Positions 47,606-57,349 of a DNA stretch of 64,000 bases are shown here, one piece after another. Numbering within the stretch: position 1 is the stretch's first letter; the number at the start of each line of letters is the position of its first letter. The position numbers were made by a program, and so were the translations under genes. The notes beneath the pieces are model-generated. The model searched no databases, was not told where the DNA came from, and was given only the letters and a program-made list of their open reading frames with translations. Source of the DNA: Pelargonium nanum (lineage: Eukaryota; Streptophyta; Magnoliopsida; Geraniales; Geraniaceae); NCBI GenBank assembly GCA_036897485.1, contig JAYMTF010000006.1, positions 1 through 64,000 on the forward strand, written 5' to 3'.

Positions 47606-48639
47606 TGATGGTGTTATACATGTTCTAGTTTTTCTCCAAACCATCGATAGCATCTGTATAATCTGTCTCCGACTGCTTGAGAATTTTTTTGGTTGATTAT
47701 TGATTGTGTCATTCTTATTTATCCTTTCGATCTTATTGTCCTTAACCTGTATGCCACTTGTATTGATTTTTGATATTATTGAAGTTTAGATTGTTTGTTG
47801 CAAGGGTACTTTTTTGGTTGTCTGTGAAATGGAATATTTTGCTTCTTTTAGGCGTTCTATTTAAAATTCACAGAAAAATGGAAAGTCCCTTGTCGTTAAG
47901 GTAGAGTGACAAGTCGGTTTTGGTTCAGGATGTCCAACCCGGAAAGAGTACATGTTTGTTCGGGTTGCTGATTTTTGTCCACATGTTGGATTTGGATTTT
48001 ACGTGTGAAATGTGTAGATTTGCCAACTCGACCGGCATTTCCCAAGGAACATTTCACCCGTCTTGAAGCCGGGTCAATTTTGTGTGGCCCAAACAAACCC
48101 ACTAACATTGCATACTTGGTAATTGTGCTTAAACACTAAACACAAACCTAACATAATTATGAACACAAGCATGACATTTTAAAAAATGGATCAAGAGGTC
48201 TCGACATGATCTAGCATGATAAGACCTACGCGTTCAGCATGGCACATACAACATAACCCGACCCAAGGTAATGAAACATTACAAGTTTAACATAAGTGTG
48301 CTTACTAATATACATATTTTTTTGTTTGTAAAAATAATCAAAATAATAAGAGTTTTCAATATTAATCTAATACCACAATTTTTAAGTGTAAATGTTGGGT
48401 GTGTCGTGTATAACAATACGAATAACTAATCGTATATGTGTATTTTTGACCCTAAACATGACTCGGATACAAAATTAGTGAACTCAACATGTTTATTTCA
48501 TTGCGTGTTGCATGATTTGTCGGCCAGCATAATTATCATTTATAAGGTTAAACCTTATTAAATATCTTTCTATGGAAAAATGAAATGACAATTTTACCCC
48601 TACAACAGTGATAAAACCACTTGCTCATACACTACCTAC

Positions 48640-48786
48640 TCTTTCTCAGGTCTCTCTCTCTCTGAAATCTGAATTCATTTGGACCAAAGGGAGAGAGAGA
48701 GAGAGAGAGAGAGCATTGTTCCAGTCTTCCAGAGAAAGAATCGCTTTAGCCTTTAGGGCATCTGAGTTGACTCGGCGAGTTCACAG
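48640..48786 (+). other. Probable 5' UTR exon of the SR45a-like gene
   Basis: A CT/GA-rich leader ends TTCACAG|gtgagcc at 48786. The next good acceptor that leads to an ATG in frame is at 49904. The exon start is not defined by the sequence. Confidence 0.5.
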
Positions 48787-48944
48787 GTGAGCCTCGTACG
48801 ATCCTCAATCGCACCAACTTTGTACTGTGAAGAAATGTGTGTTTCAATTCGATTTCTTGTGTCTTGATGATGCGTTTTGTCTAGATTTTTTGCCTGGTTA
48901 TGGTTTCCGAGAAAACGCAGGAGCTTAGTTATTTGATTACTTCT

Positions 48945-49927
48945 ATTCATTTTCATTGTGAATTTGCTTTGCTTTAATGTCAAAAAGTAAAATCTCATGA
49001 TTCGTGTATTGTTGATTGTTTAAATTTCTATTACGAAATTGTAGTTGTTGAATGACACATTTGGGGAGTGAACATTGTAATTAAGTTTTTGCTTAATCTG
49101 CAGATAATTTTTTGTATGATAGGTTTCATTGTGAATTTCTTTTGTTTGGATGCTGGTTACTTCATGTATGTATATGAGGTTGTTTAGGTTTCTATAACAA
49201 AATTTTATTTGTTGAATTATCTTGTGAGAGTAAACATTGTAATTTTGGTGTTAATGATTTTTTAAAAAATATATTAATATTATGTTATTTTTTGCTTAAT
49301 CTGTAGATGGCATACTTCAAAGGAAGGGAACTTTTATTTTTTCGTATTATATACACATTCTGTCTATAAATGAGTGTACACTTTCTCTCAAAAAACTATC
49401 CCAAAATGAGTGTCCCATTTCCTATTTTAGCTAGTTCGTTATGTATAGAATACCAATAATATCCTAAGATAGGTTATTAGAGTCCCTTGAGTTGTTAACA
49501 AGAGCACATGGGGTTATAAGGGAGAAAATCCAACCGTAGGTCCTTAACTAACTACTCGTTAATTCCTACAAAAATGGAAAAGTTGACACTCATTTTGAGA
49601 CGGAGGAGGGAGTACTAACTTTCATTTTAGTTTCATTGCGGATTTCCTTTGTTTGGATGTCAAGAAAGTAAAACCTCATGATTATTTTATTGGTTAGAGG
49701 TTATTTCATGTGTGAATGAGTACTTGTTTAGGCGTCTATAGGAAAATTGTAATTGTCGATTGAATCACAGTTTTTAAGAGCAGTCTACTTTAATTTTATG
49801 AGGCTTCAACTTTCTAATTCACATACCTTTTAATGAGAGTAAACACAGTAATTTTGGTGGTGATGATTGTTTCTAATGTTTTGTTGTTTTTGTTTAATAT
49901 GTAGATGGCATATACAAGGAAAGTAAA
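48945..49927 (+). repeat. Triplicated segment ending in 3' splice sites
   Basis: Three diverged copies (about 48945-49103, 49125-49306 and 49628-49904) share 'attg(t/c)g(g)atttc-tttg', 'gtttaggtttctat', 'gagagtaaaca-tgtaatttt' and a T-rich tract ending 'gcttaatctgcag' or close. Copies 2 and 3 continue with ATGGCATA; only copy 3 keeps the donor that makes the first coding exon. A Stowaway-like relic separates copies 2 and 3. Confidence 0.65.
49330..49616. mobile_element. Possible Stowaway-like MITE relic
   Basis: The right end reads 'actcattttgagacggagg' followed by 'agggagtac', the reverse of the common CTCCCTCCGTCTCAAAATGAG terminus. 'Aaaatgagtgt' also appears near the left side, but a matching full left end is not visible. 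Confidence 0.4.
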
Positions 49928-52900
49928 GTGAGCTCCCAACAAACAAATAAATTTCTCATTCTAATTTGGAGTTCTGTTAGAAAGAGGTCTTTTGTTGACT
50001 TCTATTTTGGCAATGCTGTTCCCAGGTCTCCCTCACCCCGTGTCTCAGTTTCACCTGCAAGAGGTCGGCGGTCGAGGTCATTGTCAAGGTCTAGGCGGAG
50101 TCGGAGTCGGTCCAGGTGTGTACTTAATATTATATTCTTTGTTATAGAAATTTCGGTAGCCATAAACCTATATATTGTTCTTGCCGCCTTTCTAATTTGT
50201 ATCCTAGTTGTTCTAAACTTTGCCTCTTGTATCCTGGCCTAATATTTGTTCCAGGAGCAATGACGCTGTCAATGCAGACAACCCTGGGAATAATTTGTAT
50301 GTAACGGGGCTATCAACAAGAGTTACAGACACTGATCTTGAGAAGTATTTCAGTAGTAAAGGAAAGGTATGGGTTTGGTTTAGTGAAATAAATCTATGAA
50401 CTCTAGGTTTTACAGGTAGTGAAGACAACTGTGTTGTAGAAATATAGTCTTGTAATTCTTGTGGATTTCTGGTAGGCAGTTTAAACAGTAATGCCGATAT
50501 TATTTGTTCACTACATTGATGGATACTGAACTTAATAGGCTGTTTCTGCCAGTGACAGCTTAGAATCTTGTTAAATCTGTGTTTCAGTGAGTTGTGGAAT
50601 TAGGCAGATTGCATTATCTTTTAAATGCATGGTAGTCTTCCATAGATTCCTAGCATATTATCTTAAAGCAATTTGATTACGGGTCTGTTTGTATTTGTAT
50701 TTGTATTTGTATTATACGATCAATGTACAGGAAAATGAAGATTCTGTAGATTCAGGTACCTCCTTAGCATCATTACTCATGTATTAGGTTGGGATTCATT
50801 TGTTTTCTTAGAATATGGATTGATACCGATGTCTTTTGGCCTTTAGATAGGATGAATATAATGAGAGAATCAAGTTAAATGTGGCAGTGAGTGCTTCAAG
50901 CAGCCAGCCATATATAGGTCAAACACCTTTTAAGTAGCGTTTGGATTAAAAACATTGGAATGGGACTGATAATCAAGAATGAGGATGGGAATGAGTTTCT
51001 CGTGACCAAAGTCCTTAATCAAAACACGATGAATTGGAATCTCATTCCCATTCCGATTCTTGAAAAAAAATCTTAATCCAAACGATACCTTATTTGATCG
51101 ATTTATGTTTTGTGCTGCGTTGTGTTTACTTATCTGTCTTCTAGCTGTATTTGAAAGATGCACTCAGAGTTATTAGATTAACTCAGAATAGTCTTTACGG
51201 AACCCCCGTTTTGTAACTCAATTGTGTTTAGCTATTTATTTTCATTCTGCTTCGTTCAAGTTCAACAGTTTAATAATTAAGCCATACAGGATATTAACAA
51301 TCAAGTTCCATATTCAGGTTGTGGAGTGCCATGTGGTTACAGATCCTCGCACCAAAGAATCCCGTGGGTTTGGTTTTGTTACTATGGACAATGTTGAGGA
51401 TGCGAACCGTTGTATCAAACATTTGAATCGATCAGTGCTTGAAGGCCGACTAATCACTGTGGAAAAGGTATTTCTTCAATAAGATGGATCTGGATAGTTA
51501 TTCTGTGGTTGGGATGGTTTGTTTATGTGTAATTTTTCAATAAATTATAAAGTAATGTTTTCTTAAACCAAGTCGCATGATAAATTTTGGCAGCAGGTCT
51601 GCTCTGTGTAGCGTCATCAATATCACAAACTAAGCACTAAGACTAAACAGTTGCACTTACCACTTCACAACATGAGTTTTGCATTGACATTCCAAACTCA
51701 TCTATTCAAATTAAAACTGCATCATCCTTATGGTATCACTTCCAAATTATCCTCGAAATGATATAGTCTTGCAATTTGTGAATCTGTGCAGGCAAAAAGG
51801 AAGTGTGGGTGGACACCTACTCCAGGCAGATATCAAGGTTTGAGAGAGAAACAAAGAGGTACGTTCAAATATCATTCACTAGTTGACGCTTTTAGTTACA
51901 AAGTGAGCTGTATCATTTAAAACTAATATGAGCCCATTGGTTGCACTGTCCATCATTTGTCAAATTTTGCTGGTTCTTGCATTATATTTCCAGGTAATAA
52001 AAATCACTCCAGTCAAACATACATGCATAATGCTAGGCCAAAGTGTTCAGTTCTTGCTCGGGTCTTCGACCTAGATTCATTAGTTTTCACAAGAAATCAA
52101 TCTCTTCAAACCTATTAACCAATTTCACTTCCCTTCACTTCATAGATCACACACCCGTCATTTCTACTTGCTCTTAGGCAGCGTTTGGATTGAACTTTTT
52201 CAGAATGAGAATGGGAGTCAAGAATAGGAATAGGAATAGGAACGAGAATGAAAATGTGAATTTCATGGCCAAAAAGTCATAATTCAAACATGAAAAATGC
52301 AAATCTCTTTCTCCTTCTTTGTTTTCATTCCTGAAATTGCTGCCTTAATACTCTTCCGGTACTAGAATAAGTGTCCACCCTTTCATTTTTTCAAAAAAAA
52401 AAAAAGGATAAATTAATTAAGATTGGGTTTTTCCCCTTGTACCCCCCGTGCTATTCTTGTAACAAATATAAGAAGATCTAAATAACTTATCTTAATAGGG
52501 GTATTGTCAGCAATTCATATATAACTAACTAAGCCGGGACGAAGCTGTTTTAATGTTGTTTTAGTTTTCTTTTACTCTCTGTCCCGGAATTAGTGTCTTG
52601 ATTTTCTTTTTGAGAAAAATTAAGAAAAATTAGTTGAATGTTGTAACTAGACCTGTCAATTCGGACCGCGGCCCTCATGCGGGCTGAGTCGAGAGAACTC
52701 ATTTTGACTTTTTTCTCCACACTATTACATAATAGCATTGATAAATTACATGTTTTTCATTAAATCATATCCTTGTCTCATCAGATTCAGGAGGTAGTCG
52801 CAGAAGGTCCCGGAGTTACTCACCAAGGCCGCGAGTTCATGATAAAGACCATCACTCAAGCGATCGGAGAGAAAGATCACGGTCACCATACCGGAGGACA

Positions 52901-52948
52901 GAGGATCACTCCGACCACCGGAGGCGGCCCAGGGATAGTGGAAGATAG
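49905..52948 (+). CDS. SR45A: SR45a/Tra2-like serine-arginine splicing factor (6 coding exons)
   Basis: Exons 49905-49927, 50026-50115, 50255-50366, 51318-51467, 51792-51858, 52785-52948; 606 nt, 201 aa, all GT-AG and in frame. An N-terminal RS region (about 9-39) precedes one RRM with RNP2 LYVTGL at 52-57 and RNP1 RGFGFVTM at 91-98. A Tra2-type linker GWTPTPGRYQGL follows at 131-142, then a C-terminal RS/RD-rich tail. This RS-RRM-linker-RS order is that of Transformer-2 and plant SR45a, which bind purine-rich exonic enhancers and shape alternative splicing in the nucleus. It is shorter than Arabidopsis SR45a as I recall it, mainly in the tail. The first coding exon is only 23 nt and follows a long 5' UTR intron. 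ATG 49905 is chosen because it joins in frame to the RS region; SR45a itself is alternatively spliced, so other isoforms are likely. Confidence 0.88.
50933..51089. mobile_element. Tourist-type (PIF/Harbinger) MITE
   Basis: Ends AGTAGCGTTTGGATTAA and, inverted, GGTATCGTTTGGATTAA flank 157 bp. TTA duplications sit directly outside at 50930-50932 and 51090-51092. It lies in an intron of the SR45a-like gene and has no coding capacity. Confidence 0.8.
52177..52344. mobile_element. Second Tourist-type MITE, related to 50933-51089
   Basis: Starts GGCAGCGTTTGGATT and ends with GCTGCC inverted, with TTA on both sides (52174-52176 and 52345-52347). Interior 'gaatgagaatggga' and 'cattcc' phrases match the copy 1.2 kb upstream in the same gene. 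Confidence 0.7.
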
Positions 52949-55600
52949 GTAAAACAAAGATATTATATGATCTCTACTCAATACTCATATTAACTTGTTG
53001 AACTTGACATGTTTAGTTCTCTTCTGGCTTGTGGTTATAACATAGTTTCTAGCTGTCCTGTGTATTTGTTCTGTAACCTTAACACCATGTAGCTTCCTCC
53101 AGGTGATGTTTTTGTCCATTTCCTCAATGGTTGGATCCAAAAATTGAAACAACAATGACTATAGTGCTCTTGTTTACTGTTCTAGTGTATGAACTCAAAA
53201 TTAATGATTCTTAGGATTAGTTTTGGGTGGAGAGTTTCCCAAAAGGGTCCCCACAGGTAGAGAGGTGGCATTTTCGGGTTCGTGATAAAGCCTTACCCGA
53301 TCCAACCTGAAAGAGTTTTGGGTTCATTCGGGTCAAATTTCACTTTTCAGGCATGAAATGTGTTAATTCGCGTTGTTGCCCGGTCTAATCCAACTCGAAA
53401 GTTGGTTGGATCAGATCAAATCAGATTTCAGGTGCCCACAGATTCGAGTCCAAAATGCTGACTCTGCCCTTGGCATTTATATATTATATACTATATGTAT
53501 TATAATTTGACTAACTTTGGTTAAATTTAATATTGATGATAAAATTCAATTAAATAAATAATAGTCTTCATAGCATAGCTAATCACTTTCATTTGATTTC
53601 TGTCAACGACAAGAATCTTTGTGTTTGTCCATGAAAAGTCAACAGTAATAAAATATCAAGATTTATTACGATTTGGTATTCAGAAACAGAATCGTGAGCG
53701 AGCGAGCACTGTAAAATCTACTGTTCACCGGATACTCCAGAGGAGCTACGCCCCTTGTGGGGTCACAGGGGAGTAGTAGTGGGCCCTACGAACGGAGTGC
53801 GCTCCAGCTGAGCGGACTTGAAATCAAAATTCAAATTTGGTTATTGTTTTTATATTTATAGATAAAAATGAAAAAAAGTGAATAATAAGTAAAATTTCTC
53901 TGGGAGGAAACAGTTTGGTTTGGTATCTTTTAAATGGTACTACAATTGGCTTTGTTAGGATAAGATCCGACAGCTGTGTCCCTGACACGTGTAAGTCATT
54001 CTCTCTGTGGGACCGGTTGCTTCCTTCTTCGGCTCGGCTTTTCTGCCTCTCTTCAATAGTTATGTCAATTATTCTTAAATAGATACACTAAAAGCCGACA
54101 ATTTGAATCTGAACTCAATGTTTATCTGAAGCTCGATTTTGCTTTAAGACTCGTACCTCAATCCGTAAATGGTCGAGTTAGGGTTGACTTCACCGTCTAA
54201 ATTCGGGTTGGATTAAAGACGGTTCAGTTTAATCCACAAAGTCAATATCTTTTGTGGTTAAAATCTGAAAGTCGATCCTAATCCGACCAAACCGAAAACT
54301 CTATTGTGTTAGGGTTCAACGACCACAACCCGACTGACCTTAAATTTACAAGCTCTGCGTTTAAACGCTATAATTAAATAGATAATGTTGACGCGACACG
54401 ATTGACACCAACAAAATTTAACATATTATGCATTTTAAAATTTACGCGTTTGATATAACACAATTCAATACGTATGTTACGTTCTTAAAATTAATTTATA
54501 ACTATATCCTTGAATGTTTGTGTTGTGCATGTTATAACATATCTGATTAATCATGAACACGTTTTGTTCTATGTAAGGGTTTATGTGCAATATTAGTATT
54601 TTTAATAGTGTAAATTAAGATTAAACAAATAATATTTTGTTTATTTTTTTATCCCATAAATATATATATATAATTCACCAATAAATGTCTACTAATGGGC
54701 TTATAAATATATGAAATATTTCAAATTTAATTCAAACAAAGTCAAATAGATGGAATAAGTACAAGATAAATATTAAAAATAAATAGGAAAGAGACCATCC
54801 ATAGTTTTGTACTTTTTTTTTCAATGTTTATTGAGTACCAAAAAGTTTGGTTTGACTTTTTTTGTACTCTCAATTTGATATAAAAAAATCCACCAACAAA
54901 AAGAATCTAAATTGTTTGTTTAAGTATTATTAGAATTGATAATTTATTTTAATTTTTTTGATAATTTTATTTCAATTTTTTTATTACTTATAATTAGAGT
55001 CTTTCCACAAGTGTAAGTGTGTGACTAGTGTTTCTAAACAAGACCTTAGATTATTGGAAAAAGTGCCAATTTAGTCCCTAAACTATCCAGAACGTGTCAT
55101 TTTCGTCCATGAACTATCAAACGAGCCAATTTGGTCCATAGGTTATTCAAACATGCCAATTTAATCCAAACGATTTCAGAATCGAGCCAAATCAGGACAT
55201 TCGTCAAATACATTGACGGAATCCGTTAAGTGCGCTGACGTGACATTTTTATTTTTTTTGCCACGTAAGCGAACTTAACGGATTCCGTCAGGGTATTTAA
55301 CGAAATGTCCTGAATCGACACGCTTTTTGAAATACTTTGGACTAATTTGGCTCGTTCTGTTAACCCTATAGATTAATACCGCACGTTTGATAGTTCAGAG
55401 ACGAAAATAACACGATTTTGATAGTTTAAGAACTATTTTGACACTTTTTCCTAGATTATTAGTAGTACAAAAAGAAAGCCAGCCCAGCAGGCCCAAGCCA
55501 AGCCCAGCTCAATCCCAAGCCCAAGCCACATTCGAGACCCACGCGCGCCACAGAAACCGTGACCGGCTATTACCGGTAAAAGAAAACAGAGGAGTGGCCG
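52949..55600. other. Spacer between the SR45a-like and SAP30-like genes
   Basis: After the 3' UTR come worn hAT-like relics (about 53240-53470 and 54085-54355), AT-rich sequence, a GC-richer unassigned block near 53700-53820, and a well-preserved foldback MITE at 55056-55451. The last part holds clustered GGCCCA/GCCCA motifs (about 55480-55530) that fit the SAP30-like promoter. Confidence 0.55.
55056..55451. mobile_element. Mutator-type foldback MITE with 9-bp target duplication
   Basis: Begins GGAAAAAGTGCCAA and ends TTGACACTTTTTCC. The perfect 9-bp sequence TAGATTATT flanks both sides (55047-55055 and 55452-55460), the signature of Mutator-like transposition. The 396-bp element is largely one long imperfect palindrome: outer arms carry 'cctaaactat/atagtttaag', the centre 'ggaatccgttaag/cttaacggattcc'. 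No transposase. Confidence 0.9.
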
Positions 55601-55639
55601 TACGGCACATGGCAGGTCGTTTCCATGGCAGTTGGTAAG

Positions 55640-55846
55640 CATTTACTGCTCTCTCTCTCTCTCTCTCTCTCTCTCTGCTTTTGGTTTCAGAGATTTTTTC
55701 AACCTCAAAAGCTGTGCACTGCACTGCACATTTCACACTCTCACTCCATATAATCGCTCGCCATCTTCTTCTTCTTCTCCAGATCGGTCTCAATCTTCAC
55801 CAATCCACAATCGCTCGCATTTTCTAGCTCATCACTTTCTCTGCAG
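55640..55846 (+). other. Probable 5' UTR exon of the SAP30-like gene
   Basis: A leader-like block opens with a (CT)n run (55648-55677) and ends TCTGCAG|gtactg at 55846. Introns and possible extra leader exons follow before the coding start at 57350. Confidence 0.5.
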
Positions 55847-57349
55847 GTACTGTTTCTGAACTCGATTCGCTCTGCATTTTTCTTCTTTTTCTACAAATTC
55901 ACGCTCTCTTGGCCGTACTTGAATATTTCCTGCTCTTTTTGATTTTTTTTTTAATTTTTTTGTGAATTTGATTTCTGTTGAATGTTTGATTTGCATGTTT
56001 GTTTTGTTTGAGTTTTGGAAATTTGAATACGATTCGCTCTGCATTTTTCTTCTCTTTAGAGAGCTCCCGGTTCTCTCAATTCACGCTCTCTGTTCTCGTT
56101 CTGCTACTTGAATTTCTCATGCTCTCTTTATTTTTTTTTTTTCGATTTGAAAAGATGATTTTTGGTGAATAATTGATTTGCATGTTGGTTTTGTTTGAAT
56201 GCTAAATTGAAATTGCTTATTTGGTTGCTTCTTCGTATTTTGGATAATCTGGATTGTTCGTAAAAGGAATTTACTGCTAATTTTAGCAACTCGCTTCGCT
56301 CTGCTTTTTATTATTTTTTCTACAGATTTTTTTCCCTCTCAATTCATTCTCTCTGCTCTCGTGCTGTGCTTTTTTACACGGCCGTACATTAATTTTCTCT
56401 CTTTTTTCCAATTTGATTTCTGGTGAATATTTGATTTGCATGTTTAGTTTATTTGAGCTTCGTTATTGTTTTTGATCGGCAGTTGGAATGCTGAACTGCG
56501 ATTGCTTACTTGCTTGATTCTTCTTGTTTTTTGATTATCTGGAGAGTTTGGAAAAGGAATTGTGAATTTACTGCTAATTTGAGCAAATTTGTTCTTTTGT
56601 TTTGCTTTGCCTTTTGGTGTCCGAGAAAACAGAGGGAAAGTGAAACCTTTCTAAACCTTTTTGATTAATTAGCTGATTTAATTTTGAAATTGATTTTTTT
56701 TCCTAAAGTTCGATTGGTTTTTCGTTTTCCTCCATTTTCTCGCCAGCCAAACAAGATTTTAGGTTCCAATAAACTGATAATATGAAAGTCTGGGAAGAAA
56801 TTGAAGTGACTCAACGTGAAGGCACTGTGTTTGTGTGGTGACGTCACTATGGAAGCTTAATTATGAGCATCCTTTTGATCTGAATCAACAGTGCCCTCAT
56901 TTATTTATTGTGATCAATCTAAAACCTGTGAATCAGGGAAATTGCATTCATCACCTACCTAAAATTATATTCCTCTCAAAGCTTAAAAATCACTCTTCCT
57001 TATCTCTCTTGATCAGCTAATGGCTATGGAAATTTTTATTTTTTGCACCTTTAATGTTACTTTGCTTTTTCTTTTTTCCTGCTTCAGGGATTACAGAAGG
57101 GTCATATTCTCTTTTTTTGTCTTGTTCTTGGAAGGACCCATGGCTTCCCTTTTTGCCAATACTGTGAAGATCAGTTAGGGAATGAGATGGGATTATTTTA
57201 AGGAAATATGAGCAGAACCCAATAGTTTTCAGACAAATAGACACTGTTCATTTGAATTACTTATTGGGTTTTGTCTAGTTGAGAGGTTGCATGGTGTTGG
57301 CAGTGGAGGAAGTTAAGAATTGGAAGTTTTGAAATTGTTCTTCTCATTG

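Larger units (their letters stand above)
47606..49904. other. 3' UTR, spacer and 5' UTR region between beta-adaptin and the SR45a-like gene
   Basis: The first few hundred bases are adaptin 3' UTR. A worn hAT-like relic with 'cgggttg' and 'aacccgga' phrases lies about 47920-48120. From about 48640 the leader of the SR45a-like gene begins, with a (GA)n run at 48690-48713 and a donor at 48786. The rest is its 5' UTR intron. Confidence 0.55.

Noticed and set aside
49307-49369. Alternative start ATGGCATACTTC for the SR45a-like protein
   Set aside because: It sits in a worn duplicate of the true start exon, has no nearby donor and soon meets a stop; kept only as a splicing observation.
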